NCBI GenBank assembly: GCA_031292255.1
Contig: JARLHN010000029.1
Span: forward strand, 62,001-126,000
From: Oryzomonas sp.
GTDB taxonomy: Bacteria; Desulfobacterota; Desulfuromonadia; Geobacterales; Pseudopelobacteraceae
Reading direction: 5' to 3'
DNA: 64,000 nt
Notes under the pieces: generated by a model
What the model was told of the DNA's origin: nothing
Database searches by the model: none
Seen by the model: the letters and a program-made list of their open reading frames with translations, nothing else
Made by a program: the position numbers and the translations under genes
Shown: positions 47,332-56,652 of the stretch, in pieces
Position numbering within the stretch: the first letter of the stretch is position 1
Layout of the letters: every line of letters starts with the position of its first letter

Positions 47332-47346
47332 AAAAATCCACGACGT

Positions 47347-47449
47347 CAGATTTGAGATGATAACAAGGCGGCAGGGAGAAAGCGACGGAGGCATAGTGCA
47401 ACTATGTCGAGGAGCTTTCGACGAGCCAACGCGGTTGGCGCTCAAATAG
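47347..47449. repeat. About 103-bp dispersed fold-back repeat, copy 2
   Basis: GATTTGAG (47349-47356) pairs with CTCAAAT (47441-47447). The interior shares ordered blocks (ACAAGGCGGC, GCGACG, GAGGAGC, GAGCCAAC) with 11078-11187. It has been placed between mlaF and mlaD and ends 24 bases before the mlaD start. Confidence 0.65.
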
Positions 47450-47472
47450 GGCATCGTGTCCGACAGGTGGAA

Positions 47473-48561
47473 ATGGATATGGAACGAAGCAACAAGATAG
47501 GCTGGGCCCAGGTACGCGCCGGCGTGTTCATCTGCATAGCGCTGGTATTCGTTGCCGGCGGGGTGCTGCTGATGGGGCAGAAGAACAAGATGTTCGTCCC
47601 CAAGGGTAAGTTGCAGGTGGTAATGGACGATGTGGCCGGCCTCAAGGAAGGCGCTCCGGTCTGGCTGGCCGGCGTGGACGTGGGGGTCGTGACCGATATC
47701 CGCTTTGCCGATCCTAAAAAGAACAACGAGGTGAACATCCGCCTGGAGATCGATGACAAAGCGCTGAAAAAGATCGGTGCAGATTCGACGATCACCATCA
47801 AGACCCGCGGCCTGATGGGCGAAAAATACGTGGACATCACCCCGTCGCAGCACTACTTCGAAAATCCGGCCGCAGTCCTGCGCGGCACGCCGGTCGTGAA
47901 ACTGGATGACGTCATGCAGAAAGCCGGCGCCACCTTCGACCGCCTGAACAAGGTCGTGGACAATATCACCCAGGGCAAGGGGACACTGGGCATGCTGACT
48001 ACCGACGCCACCCTCTACACCAACATCGTCAACCTGACCGGCGAACTCCACTCGCTGGCCGTCAGCATCAACCGCGGCGAAGGAACCCTGGGCAAGCTGA
48101 ACCGCAGCCCGGAGCCCTATGACAGAATGGTCAGCATCCTCAACCGGGCCGACAAGACCCTCCAGGACATCCAGCAGTCCGACGGCACCCTGAACAAACT
48201 GATCTACGACAAGGCGCTCTACAACAAGCTGGTCACCCTCGCGGAAAAGAGCAATCAGGCCGCGGACGACGTGCGTGAACTGAACAGAAAGATTTCTTCC
48301 AAGGACAGCACCCTTGGCCTGTTGATCAATGACCGGGAGTTCTACGACAAGGGGATGTCGCTCTTGACCCGGGCCGATGATTCCGTCAAATCCATCGAAG
48401 AGGTCTCCGCCAACATCAGGAGCGGCAAGGGAACGGCCGGCAAACTGGTGACCGACAAGGAGTTGTATGAGCGCATGAACCGCATGGTGGAAAACCTGGA
48501 TGCCCTGGTGAAAGACTTCAAGGAACATCCCCGCAAGTACATCAAATTCTCGTTGTTTTAA
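47473..48561 (+). CDS. mlaD: MlaD/MCE-domain lipid-binding protein
   Basis: The 362-residue periplasmic subunit of the Mla system. One N-terminal anchor helix (VRAGVFICIALVFVAGGVLL) precedes an MCE domain (about 40-120; LQVVMDDVAGLKEGAPVWLAG and TRGLMGEKYVDITP), then a long helical tail with recurring GEGTLGKL / SDGTLNKL / GKGTAGKLV repeats, a feature of MCE proteins that form tunnels or contact outer membrane partners. Two ATG codons (47473, 47479) compete; AGGTGG favours the second by spacing. Last gene of the cluster. Confidence 0.92.
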   Translation: MDMERSNKIGWAQVRAGVFICIALVFVAGGVLLMGQKNKMFVPKGKLQVVMDDVAGLKEGAPVWLAGVDVGVVTDIRFADPKKNNEVNIRLEIDDKALKKIGADSTITIKTRGLMGEKYVDITPSQHYFENPAAVLRGTPVVKLDDVMQKAGATFDRLNKVVDNITQGKGTLGMLTTDATLYTNIVNLTGELHSLAVSINRGEGTLGKLNRSPEPYDRMVSILNRADKTLQDIQQSDGTLNKLIYDKALYNKLVTLAEKSNQAADDVRELNRKISSKDSTLGLLINDREFYDKGMSLLTRADDSVKSIEEVSANIRSGKGTAGKLVTDKELYERMNRMVENLDALVKDFKEHPRKYIKFSLF

Positions 48562-48638
48562 CGGGTCCGCCGCTTTACCATTGCTATTGTTTCGGCGATC
48601 AAAAATGCAAATCCTTAAATAACACAAGGGGTAAGCCT

Positions 48639-50126
48639 ATGAAACGTATCTGGTTGCTTGTCGTAGCGCTGTGCCTGTGCTCAACCAGCCTCCGGGCCTC
48701 GGGCCTGGAAGACAAGGTCGTCGAACATACCCTGGAGAACGGCATGAAACTCCTGCTGGTGGAGCGCCACACCTCCCCGACCGTTGCGGCCTGGATCCGT
48801 TTCCGGGTAGGGAGCGTGGACGAGCGCAGCGACGAGCAAGGCATCGCCCACATGCTGGAACATATGTTGTTCAAGGGTACCACCACCCTGGGGACAAAGA
48901 ACTATGCCGCTGAAAGACCGTTTTTGGACAAGATCGAACAGACCGCCCAGGCCATGATCGCCGAGAAAGCCAAACGGGACCAGGGGGACAAGGCCAGGAT
49001 TGCCGCGTTGGAGAAACAGCTGGCGGCGTTGGAGGCTGAGGCGTCCCAGTACGTCATAAAGGATGAATTTTTCGAACTCTACGCCAAAAACGGCGGTGTC
49101 GGGTACAACGCCTTCACCAGCCGCGACGGCACAACTTACCTGATCAACCTGCCTGCCAACAAACTGGAGTTGTGGGCGGCCATCGAGTCCGACCGCATGC
49201 AGAACGCCGTGCTGCGCGAGTTCTATTCCGAACGCGCCGTGGTGATGGAGGAGCGCCGCCGCTCCACCGACGCCGACCCGGAAAACAAACTGTGGGAGAC
49301 TTTCGTCGCCTCCGGCTTTCTGGCACATCCCTACGGCCACCCCACCATCGGCTGGCAGTCGGACATCGAGAATCTGACCCGCACCAAGGCAGAACGGTTC
49401 TTCCATGCCTACTACGGCCCCCAGAGCGCCGTCGTGGCCATTGTGGGAGATATCGACACCAAGGCCGCCATCGCCCTGGTGGAGCGTTATTTCGGCGCCA
49501 TCCCGCCTGGCAAGGTACATGCTCCCGTCACTGCCGAAGAACCGAAGCAGGAGGGGGAACGGCGCATCGAACTCGTAGCCGAGGCCGAACCGACTCTGAT
49601 GATCGGTTTCCACAAACCTGCCATCAATGCCCCCGACGACTTCGTCTTCGACGTAATCAGCATGATCCTGGGCAACGGCCGCACCTCGCGCCTGTATAAA
49701 AAATTGGTCATCGAAAAGCAGATCGCCACCGAGGTGGGGGTCTTCGATGCCCCCGGCAGCCGCTACCCCAACCTCTTCCTCGTCAACGCCACCCCCCGTG
49801 CGCCCCACACGTCCACGGAGGTTGAGGAGGCCATCCTCAGTGAGCTTGAACTGCTCAAGACGGAACCGGTCGCCGAACGCGACCTGCAGCGCGTCCTCAA
49901 CAAGATCGAATATGATGAGGCCAGCCGGTTGGGCACCAACGGCGGCCTGGCCCGCAACCTGACCGAGTACGAAGCGGTCGCCGGCACGTGGCGCTACATG
50001 GCCGAATATCGACGCAAGGTGGCTGCGGTCGCTGCCGCGGATATCCAGCGAGTGGCCCGGCAGTATTTCACCAGGGAGAACCGCATGGTCGGATTCATCA
50101 CCAAAAAAGGGGGTGAAGGCAAATGA
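48639..50126 (+). CDS. Secreted M16 zinc peptidase, catalytic subunit
   Basis: Single-unit M16B peptidase of 495 residues with a signal peptide (about 1-20, ending SLRA-SGL). The inverted zinc motif HMLEH (H71, E74, H75) and the later Glu in ERAVVMEERRRS are intact. A helical insert (about 95-140, rich in Lys, Glu and Ala) follows the first motif. It pairs with the downstream gene, which lacks the zinc site; such active/inactive pairs form the closed chamber that the 29777-32443 protein makes in one chain. AAGGGGTAAG precedes the ATG. Confidence 0.93.
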   Translation: MKRIWLLVVALCLCSTSLRASGLEDKVVEHTLENGMKLLLVERHTSPTVAAWIRFRVGSVDERSDEQGIAHMLEHMLFKGTTTLGTKNYAAERPFLDKIEQTAQAMIAEKAKRDQGDKARIAALEKQLAALEAEASQYVIKDEFFELYAKNGGVGYNAFTSRDGTTYLINLPANKLELWAAIESDRMQNAVLREFYSERAVVMEERRRSTDADPENKLWETFVASGFLAHPYGHPTIGWQSDIENLTRTKAERFFHAYYGPQSAVVAIVGDIDTKAAIALVERYFGAIPPGKVHAPVTAEEPKQEGERRIELVAEAEPTLMIGFHKPAINAPDDFVFDVISMILGNGRTSRLYKKLVIEKQIATEVGVFDAPGSRYPNLFLVNATPRAPHTSTEVEEAILSELELLKTEPVAERDLQRVLNKIEYDEASRLGTNGGLARNLTEYEAVAGTWRYMAEYRRKVAAVAAADIQRVARQYFTRENRMVGFITKKGGEGK

Positions 50127-51574
50127 AACGACTGGTCATCTCCCTCTTGTTTCTTGTCACGGCAGGTATGTCCGTGGCCGTTGCTGCCGGCGGAAAAGCC
50201 GACCCCCGAACCATGAGCTTCCCCGAGCTGCGCTTCGAGATACCTGCGGCCGAACGGGTGGTGCTGGAATGCGGCATGCCGGTTTACCTGCTGAGGGATA
50301 CGGAACTTCCCATCATCAACATTACGGCCATGGTCCGCACCGGATCGGTCTATGAGCCGGCCGCGAAAGCCGGCCTGGCCTCGCTGACCGGCAGCGTCAT
50401 GCGAAGCGGCGGCGCCGGCGGGCTTTCTCCGGAAAAGATGGACGACGAGTTGGAGTTCATGGCATCGGCAGTGGAAAGCGGCATCGGTTCCGACATGGGC
50501 ACGGTCTCCCTGACATCGCTCACCAAGAACTTCCGCCGCACCCTGCGCATCTTCTGCGATGTGCTCCTGCGTCCCGATTTCAGCCAGAAGCGGGTCGATA
50601 TCGCCCGCAGACACCTGATCGAAGGTCTGCGGAGGCAGAACGACGACCCCAAGGGGATCTCCGGCCGGGAGATCAACCGGGCCATTTACGCCGGCCACCC
50701 TCTGGGCGTCGTCCCCACATTTGCCTCGGCCAACGCCATCACACGCCAGGACATGGTTGATTTCCACCGCCGTTTCTTCCGGCCGGACGCAATGATCCTG
50801 GCGGTGTCGGGAGATTTCGACCGCACGGCCCTGCTCAAAGAGCTGAACGCTGCTTTCGGCAAACCGGCCACAACCGCTCCGCCGGCGCTGCCGGACATCC
50901 CCCAGCCGACAGCCGACTTTCGCCCCGAGGTGATCTACGGCAAAAAAGAGGTCAACCAAACCGTGATCCGCATGGGGCACCTGGGGATCACCAAAGCAGA
51001 TCCCGATATTTACGCCCTGCGCGTCCTGGATTATATCCTGGGGGGCAGCTTCACCTCGCGCCTGACCATGGAGATCCGCACCAATCAGGGCCTGGCCTAC
51101 AACGTTGACAGCCGTTTCGATGCCGGCCGGCGCTTCACCGGCACCTTTATCGCCGAAACCGAGACCAAGGCCGAATCCACCGGCAAAGCCATCTCCCTGA
51201 TGGAGGAGATCATCGCCGGCATGACCAGGGAGCCGGTCAGCGACCAGGAATTGAAGGCCGCCAAGGAGTACATCATCAACTCATTCATGTTCGGTTTCAC
51301 CAGCCCGGCCTCGATAGCGACCCAGCGGGCGCGGCTGGAGTTCTACGACTATCCTCCCGGCTATCTGGAAAACTACCGCAACAACATCGCCAGGGTGACG
51401 AAGGAGGATGTGCTGGCCGCCGCCCGGAGGCATCTGAAGCCCGAGGCGTTCAAACTGGTGGTGGTGGGCAATGCCGCCAAATTCGACAAACCGCTCGCTT
51501 CCTTCGGCCCTGTCCGCGAACTGGATCTCGGGCAGCAACCTGGAACGCAAGGAGGGAACCATGACATCCATTGA
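50123..51574 (+). CDS. M16 family protein, non-catalytic partner subunit
   Basis: M16B-fold protein of 483 residues with signal peptide (ending SVAVA-AGG). In place of HxxEH it has GLASLTGSVMRSG, so it cannot bind zinc. It keeps the R/Y substrate-binding region (GSFTSRLTMEIRTNQGLAYNV), typical of the inactive partner. Its ATG overlaps the upstream stop by four bases (ATGA), so the two subunits are made in step. The end overlaps the hemerythrin gene by 14 bases. Confidence 0.93.
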   Translation: MKRLVISLLFLVTAGMSVAVAAGGKADPRTMSFPELRFEIPAAERVVLECGMPVYLLRDTELPIINITAMVRTGSVYEPAAKAGLASLTGSVMRSGGAGGLSPEKMDDELEFMASAVESGIGSDMGTVSLTSLTKNFRRTLRIFCDVLLRPDFSQKRVDIARRHLIEGLRRQNDDPKGISGREINRAIYAGHPLGVVPTFASANAITRQDMVDFHRRFFRPDAMILAVSGDFDRTALLKELNAAFGKPATTAPPALPDIPQPTADFRPEVIYGKKEVNQTVIRMGHLGITKADPDIYALRVLDYILGGSFTSRLTMEIRTNQGLAYNVDSRFDAGRRFTGTFIAETETKAESTGKAISLMEEIIAGMTREPVSDQELKAAKEYIINSFMFGFTSPASIATQRARLEFYDYPPGYLENYRNNIARVTKEDVLAAARRHLKPEAFKLVVVGNAAKFDKPLASFGPVRELDLGQQPGTQGGNHDIH

Positions 51575-51965
51575 ATGGGATGAAAGCATGGCGTTGCATC
51601 TTCCCGCCATCGACAGCCAGCACCAACAGCTTATCGGCTGGATAAAAGCGCTCAGCGACGCGGTCCTGAAAGGGGAAGGTGCCCAGGTCATCGATGATGT
51701 GCTGCTGAAGCTGGTCAGCTACGTGCAGGAACACTTCTCCTATGAGGAGCGCCTGATGCTCTCCCATAACTTTCCCGGCTTTACGGGTCACCGCCAGGAA
51801 CACGACTTTTTCGTTACCAAGCTCGCAGATATGCACGCCAGGATCACAAACGGCGAGGAGTTGAGCATCAAGACCCTGGAGTTTCTGATCGATTGGACGA
51901 TAAAACATATCAAGGGGACCGACCAGATTTACGGCCGCTTTCTCCGGGAGGCCGCGGGGGGGTAA
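51561..51965 (+). CDS. Bacteriohemerythrin
   Basis: Oxygen-binding diiron protein of 134 residues. All seven ligands are present: H21, H58, E62, H77, H81, H116 and D121, in DSQHQQL, HFSYEE, HRQEH and HIKGTD. Single-domain hemerythrins store or sense O2 in microaerobes. The ATG at 51561 lies inside the end of the M16 gene with GGAGGG just upstream, so it is likely co-expressed with the peptidase pair. Confidence 0.94.
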   Translation: MTSIEWDESMALHLPAIDSQHQQLIGWIKALSDAVLKGEGAQVIDDVLLKLVSYVQEHFSYEERLMLSHNFPGFTGHRQEHDFFVTKLADMHARITNGEELSIKTLEFLIDWTIKHIKGTDQIYGRFLREAAGG

Positions 51966-51974
51966 AAATTCAAT

Positions 51975-52002
51975 TAAAGCTTTACCCCTACTTTGCCGAT
52001 GT
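51975..52002 (+). promoter_or_regulatory. Sigma28 (FliA)-like promoter of flgM
   Basis: TAAAGCTT and GCCGATGT, separated by 12 bases, match the flagellar sigma28 consensus TAAAGTTT-N11-GCCGATAA at 13 of 16 positions with one extra spacer base. It lies 43 bases upstream of flgM. Confidence 0.65.
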
Positions 52003-52045
52003 AAATAAAAAGGGTAAAATGAGTATAGGTTTGTAGGAGGTTGCC

Positions 52046-52330
52046 ATGAAGATCGACACCGGAATTCAGCCCCCGTCCGGGCCGCAGAATAAAACAATCA
52101 AGGGTTCCTCCGCGCAGAAGAGCGCCGCTGCCAAGTCAGCACAGGAGGAGGGAGACGCATTCAGCGTGAAGCTCTCATCGACCACGGAACAGCTTTTATC
52201 GGGAACGCCTGCGGAGGAACCTGTCAACTGGGAGAAGGTGACATCCATCAGGAACCAGTTGGCTGCGGGCTCATACAATATCAGCGGCACGGACGTCGCG
52301 ACCAAGTTGCTCAATGTCCTTGCCGGCTGA
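52046..52330 (+). CDS. flgM: Anti-sigma28 factor FlgM
   Basis: Small protein of 94 residues that binds and inhibits FliA until the hook is complete. The disordered N-terminal half (PPSGPQNKTIKGSSAQKSAA) is followed by the sigma-binding helices: EEPVNWEKVTSIRNQLAAGSYNISGTDVATKLLNVL, of which VTSIRNQLAAGSYNI is typical. AGGAGG lies 6 bases before the ATG. It stands alone between a hemerythrin gene and a strong terminator, without other flagellar genes nearby, and has its own sigma28-like promoter, which fits feedback control. Confidence 0.9.
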   Translation: MKIDTGIQPPSGPQNKTIKGSSAQKSAAAKSAQEEGDAFSVKLSSTTEQLLSGTPAEEPVNWEKVTSIRNQLAAGSYNISGTDVATKLLNVLAG

Positions 52331-52402
52331 ATAAAAACACCCCGCAAAATTTGAAGCATGGGGAAAAATTATATGTTTTCATGATTGTATGAAACCCCGG
52401 GC

Positions 52403-52435
52403 AATAGCCTTCTAATTTGTTAGAAGGCTATTTTT
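52403..52435 (+). terminator. Terminator after flgM
   Basis: A 13-base perfect stem (AATAGCCTTCTAA / TTAGAAGGCTATT) with a TTTG loop and a following T-run lies 72 bases after the flgM stop. The 120 bases from here to the metH stop hold nothing recognised. Confidence 0.9.
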
Positions 52436-52558
52436 GCATGAAAACCGTCCGTTTCAATCAGGTCAATCCTTCAATCCAACTTCACAATCCACAGCCGAAA
52501 CTTGAATATTGTTTAATAGCTGAACCTGAACCCGCAGATGGTTCCAGACGAAAACGAC

Positions 52559-55500
52559 TCAGCGTCCGACGGCAAAATAGTGTGCCTGGGGATGGTGGAA
52601 CACCAGGGCCGAGACGCTCGCCTCCGGGTCCATCATGTGCCCCTCGGTCAGCTGCATTCCGATCCGCTCGGGCCGCAACAGGGCGAAGATCTTCTCCTGG
52701 TCCGCCATCTCGGGGCAGGAAGCATAGCCGGGGGACACCCGGATGCCGCGGTAATCCCCCTTCAGGATGTCGGCGCTGGACCGTGCCGGGTCGTCGCTGA
52801 TCCCCCAGGCATCCCGGATGCGCCGGTGTACGAACTCGGCCGTTGATTCGGCCATCTCCAGCGCCAGGGCCTGCAAGAGGTGGGACTTCAAGTAGAGCCC
52901 CTCCCCCTTCCAGGTCTCGGCCTGTTGTCGGACCCCGGCACCGGCGGTGGTGACGAACAGGGCCACGCTGTCCAGCTCGCCGCTGGTGACGGGCCGCACG
53001 TAGTCGGCCAGGCAGAGGTGCTCCTCCCCCGGCTGGCGGGGAAAGGTGAAGCGCATGACCTCATTCCCGGAGCCGTCCGGATCGTAGAGGATCAGGTCAT
53101 TGCCGTCCCCGGCGGCCGGGTAGAAGCGGTATAGGGCGCGGGGGTGGATAAGCCCCTGGCTACGGACCAGGTCGATGATCTCCTGTACCTCCCCATGCAG
53201 CTTGAGAGCCTTCCCGTCCTTGTCGGCCAGAAGCTTGTCCACCACGCCGATCAGTCCCAGGTGCTTGCTGTAGAGCATCTGGCGGTTGAGATAGGTGAGC
53301 ACGTGGTCCAGGGGGATCTCCCGGAGGATGTGCTCCTGGAAGTCCGAGGCAACGGGAAGCGGCAAATCGGCGGCTGTTGCCGAGCGGATGCCGGACCCGG
53401 CCGTTTGGGGAGCAGGCGGCCGTGTGGCTGCCTCCCGGCGCGACTCCTCCTGGCGTTCCTCCAGGGCGCGGAGCAGTTCGGGACGCTGGGCCTGGTCGGC
53501 CAACCGGCCGGCGATCTCCAGCCCCTGCATGGCGTCCTTGGCGTACAGTACCGGGCCGCCGTACTCCCCGGCGATGCGGGTGTCGGCAAAACGGCGGGAC
53601 AAGGCAGCACCCCCCACCATCAGGGGAACCCCGATACCGGCCGCTTTCAGGTCGGCGGCGGTAACAGCCATCTGTTGGGCGCTCTTGACCAGGAGCCCGG
53701 AGAGGCCGATAAAATCGGGGTTTTCCCGACGCGCCGCGGCGATCAGCTCCTCCGGCGGCACCTTGATCCCCAGGTTGACCACCTGGAAGCCGTTGTTGCC
53801 CAGGATGATCTCCACCAGGTTCTTGCCGATGTCGTGAACATCCCCCTTTACCGTAGCCAGAAGCAACTTCCCCTTGGCGGCGCTGTCCCCTTTTTCCATA
53901 TGTGGTTCCAGGTGCGCCACCGCACTCTTCATGGATTCCGCCGACTGGAGCACCTCGGCCACGATCATCTGGTTGTCGTTGAACAACCGCCCCACTTCGG
54001 CCATACCGGCCATGAGCGGCCCGTTGATGATGCCCAGCGGTTTGTCGCCCCGCGCCAGGGCCGCATCAAGGTCCGCCGCCAGGCCGTCCTTGCTCCCCTC
54101 GATGATGTAGCGGGGGAGCCGCTCGTCCAACGGCAGAGCCGCGGCCGGTGTCCGGGGCGTGGCCGCCCGCTCGCGGAAATGAGCGGCAAAGGCGGCCACC
54201 GGGTCGCTGCCGCGCCAGAAGAGCAGATCTTCCGCCAGACGCAACTCCTCGGCCGGGATGCCGGCGTAGCGCTCCAGCTTCTCGGTGTTGACGATGGCAT
54301 AGGTCAGGCCCGCTTTGACGCAGTGGTGCAGAAAGACCGAGTTCAGCACCTCGCGACCCGCCGCGGGGAGGCCGAAGGAGACGTTGGAGATTCCCAGGAT
54401 GGTGCTGCAGGCGGGAAAGGCCTCGCTAATCAGGCGCACCCCCTCGATGGTCTCCCGGGCCGAACCGATGTAGTTCTCGTCGCCGGTCCCCACCGGGAAG
54501 ACAAGAGGGTCGAAGATCAGGTCCTCGGGACGCAGGCCGTAGCGCTCCACCAGCAGGTCGTGGGAACGCCGGGCGATCTCCAGCTTGCGTTGGCTGGTGA
54601 CAGCCATGCCGTGCTGCGGGTCTTCGTCGATGCAACCCACGACCACGGCGCCGCCGTAACGTTGCAGCAGCGGGGCCACCCGGGCGAACCGCTCCTCCCC
54701 GTCCTCCAGGTTGATGGAGTTGAGGATGGATTTCCCCTGGATGCGTTGCAGGGACAACTCCATCACCCGGGCATCGGTGCTGTCGATCATGACCGGCACC
54801 CGCACCTTGCGAGGGACAAACCGGAGCAACTGCTCCATGTCGGCCGCCTCGTCCCGGTCCGGGTTGGCCACGCAGACGTCGATGACTTGGGCGCCCCCCC
54901 GGACCTGGGCCCGGGCGATCTCGCTCCCCTCCTCGAACCGCTCGGCCACGATCAGGTTCTTGAAGCGGCGCGAGCCGATGACATTGGTCCGCTCCCCCAC
55001 CAGTACCGGCCGCACGTCATCCTCCACGAACAACGGCTCGATCCCGGCGATCACCCGGCTGCGCCCTCCCCGGAGGCGGCGGGGCGCCTTCCCCTCCACC
55101 ATCCGGGCGATGGCTGCGATGTGGGCCGGGGTGGTGCCGCAGCAGCCGCCGACGATATTGAGCCACCCCTCGTCCACGAAGCGGGCCAGTTTGTGGGCCA
55201 GGGACGCGGGGGTCTCGGCGTACCGGCCATGCTCGTCCGGCAGCCCGGCATTGGGGTAGACCGACACATGACAGGCGGCCAGCCCCGACAGGGCCCGCAG
55301 GTGGTCGGTCATGAACTCCGGCCCGGTGGCGCAGTTGAGGCCGATGCTGATCATCCCCAGGTGATCCTCCAGATGGGCCAGGCTGGCATAGAGCGCCTCG
55401 GCGCCCTGGCCGGCCAGCATGGTCCCGCTGGCCTCGATGGTACCGGAGATCATCAACGGAACCCGGCTACCGTGTTCCGCGAACGCCAGGCGTATCCCTT

Positions 55501-56020
55501 CAGCGCCGGCCTTGAGGTTGAGGGTGTCCTGGGCCGTTTCCAGGAGCAGCAGGTCGGCCCCGCCGGCCAAAAGTCCCAGGGCCTGGAGCCGGAAGGCCTC
55601 CACCAGTTGCGGGAAGGTCACCCCGCCGGTGACGGAGATGGTACGGGTGGTGGGGCCCATGGAGCCGGCCACCCACCGCGGTCTTGCCGCCGTGGCCAGG
55701 GCGTCGCAGGCGGCCCGGGCAAGCTCGGCGGCCCGGCGGTTGAGCTCGAAGGCCTGCCCCTCCAGGCCGTATTCGGCCAGGACGATGGTGGTGGCGCCGA
55801 AGGTGTTGGTCTCGACGATGTCGGCCCCGGCCGCCAGGTAATCCCGGTGAATGGCGCTGATCACATCGGGGCGGGTCAGGGTCAGGTGCTCGTTGCACCC
55901 ATCAAAGGCGGGGCCGCCGAAATCGTCGGCCGTCAGATGCCGTTCCTGAAGTTGAGTGCCCATGGCGCCGTCGATGACCAGGATACGCTCGGCAAGGGCA
56001 GAAATGATCGACTGAGGCAT
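52559..56020 (-). CDS. metH: Cobalamin-dependent methionine synthase, full length
   Basis: The 1153 residues transfer a methyl group from methyltetrahydrofolate via B12 to homocysteine. The homocysteine domain (about 1-300) has the zinc cysteines in GLNCATG and GGCCGTTP. The pterin domain follows (about 320-590; ERTNVIGSRRFKNLI, then ILNSINLEDG). The B12 module (about 630-860) has DVHDIGKN with cobalt-binding H729. The AdoMet reactivation domain is complete to the end (PGYASCPEMADQ, RIGMQLTEG, HPQAHYFAVGR). AAGGAG precedes the ATG. No cobalamin or SAM riboswitch was found in the region upstream, although B12 genes lie 6 kb away. Confidence 0.96.
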   Translation of the reverse strand: MPQSIISALAERILVIDGAMGTQLQERHLTADDFGGPAFDGCNEHLTLTRPDVISAIHRDYLAAGADIVETNTFGATTIVLAEYGLEGQAFELNRRAAELARAACDALATAARPRWVAGSMGPTTRTISVTGGVTFPQLVEAFRLQALGLLAGGADLLLLETAQDTLNLKAGAEGIRLAFAEHGSRVPLMISGTIEASGTMLAGQGAEALYASLAHLEDHLGMISIGLNCATGPEFMTDHLRALSGLAACHVSVYPNAGLPDEHGRYAETPASLAHKLARFVDEGWLNIVGGCCGTTPAHIAAIARMVEGKAPRRLRGGRSRVIAGIEPLFVEDDVRPVLVGERTNVIGSRRFKNLIVAERFEEGSEIARAQVRGGAQVIDVCVANPDRDEAADMEQLLRFVPRKVRVPVMIDSTDARVMELSLQRIQGKSILNSINLEDGEERFARVAPLLQRYGGAVVVGCIDEDPQHGMAVTSQRKLEIARRSHDLLVERYGLRPEDLIFDPLVFPVGTGDENYIGSARETIEGVRLISEAFPACSTILGISNVSFGLPAAGREVLNSVFLHHCVKAGLTYAIVNTEKLERYAGIPAEELRLAEDLLFWRGSDPVAAFAAHFRERAATPRTPAAALPLDERLPRYIIEGSKDGLAADLDAALARGDKPLGIINGPLMAGMAEVGRLFNDNQMIVAEVLQSAESMKSAVAHLEPHMEKGDSAAKGKLLLATVKGDVHDIGKNLVEIILGNNGFQVVNLGIKVPPEELIAAARRENPDFIGLSGLLVKSAQQMAVTAADLKAAGIGVPLMVGGAALSRRFADTRIAGEYGGPVLYAKDAMQGLEIAGRLADQAQRPELLRALEERQEESRREAATRPPAPQTAGSGIRSATAADLPLPVASDFQEHILREIPLDHVLTYLNRQMLYSKHLGLIGVVDKLLADKDGKALKLHGEVQEIIDLVRSQGLIHPRALYRFYPAAGDGNDLILYDPDGSGNEVMRFTFPRQPGEEHLCLADYVRPVTSGELDSVALFVTTAGAGVRQQAETWKGEGLYLKSHLLQALALEMAESTAEFVHRRIRDAWGISDDPARSSADILKGDYRGIRVSPGYASCPEMADQEKIFALLRPERIGMQLTEGHMMDPEASVSALVFHHPQAHYFAVGR

Positions 56021-56249
56021 GTAGACTCCTTATGCAGCTTCCGGAACGGCATTGGCACGATTGGGTGGGCAAACGAATAATTAGATAATCTTAGGATAAT
56101 AACGGGAAGCGGTCAACCACTGAAAAGTGAAAAGGCGAAGCCATCGCGTGTGTGTATTCACCGGAGGAAATCAGATAGGGTTGCGTCACCCTCAATTGGC
56201 CCGAGGATAGGCCGGCCAGAGCCAATATATTGCAACCTATTATTTTATA

Positions 56250-56495
56250 TCAGTTTAAAAGTATCCGTAAATTATGGTTTAGAACCCTTAAATAAAATAT
56301 GTATAATGTATCGGATAAATTCCTCTGGGTATCTTGCTCTTTTTTGTGTCTTGCAAGAGTGTGCAACAGGTCTGCAGGGTCATTCCAAATTCGACCAAAC
56401 AGCACCTTGCTGCGATATTTGGATATCCAGACCATGTGATACTTGCATTCCCGCTTCGTGTGTGTGTCGTCCATGAAGCCTCCTTTTTCATGCAC
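56250..56495 (-). pseudogene. IS200/IS605-type transposase (TnpA) relic
   Basis: An open stretch of 81 codons starts like a Y1 transposase (THTKRECKYHMVWISKYRSKVLFG) and keeps LLHTLARHKK, but then loses similarity; the HUH histidines and catalytic tyrosine are missing. The usual length is about 130-150 residues. It is a decayed copy between metH and the hybrid kinase, in AT-rich DNA. The 632-base gap around it holds only this relic and the hairpin at 56557; the first 200 bases upstream of metH show nothing else recognised. Confidence 0.7.
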
Positions 56496-56556
56496 TTTGA
56501 GCGGTTCACGTTAAGGAGGCTTCTCCATAGTTCAGGAACTGCCAAACTTTTGGGGT

Positions 56557-56575
56557 CCTCCGGCAGAGCCGGGGG
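56557..56575. mobile_element. Subterminal hairpin of the IS200-type relic
   Basis: CCTCCGGC-AGA-GCCGGGGG forms an eight-pair stem with a three-base loop about 60 bases upstream of the tnpA relic start. IS200/IS605 ends carry such a hairpin as the transposase recognition site, so this probably marks the left end. The element's right end was not found. Confidence 0.5.
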
Positions 56576-56652
56576 ATTACGCCGAGGAATTTAGCTGTCT
56601 TGACAACCGGGAGTAGTTTGTCCCACGACCTATCAGTTGGAGCCAGGGAAAT

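Noticed and set aside
53144-56080. 978-codon plus-strand open frame opposite metH
   Set aside because: Antisense of methionine synthase; long only because of strong GC3 bias.
56021-56240. Cobalamin or SAM riboswitch in front of metH
   Set aside because: Neither the B12-box nor a SAM-I type core could be found; the sequence is AT-rich without the needed conserved loops.
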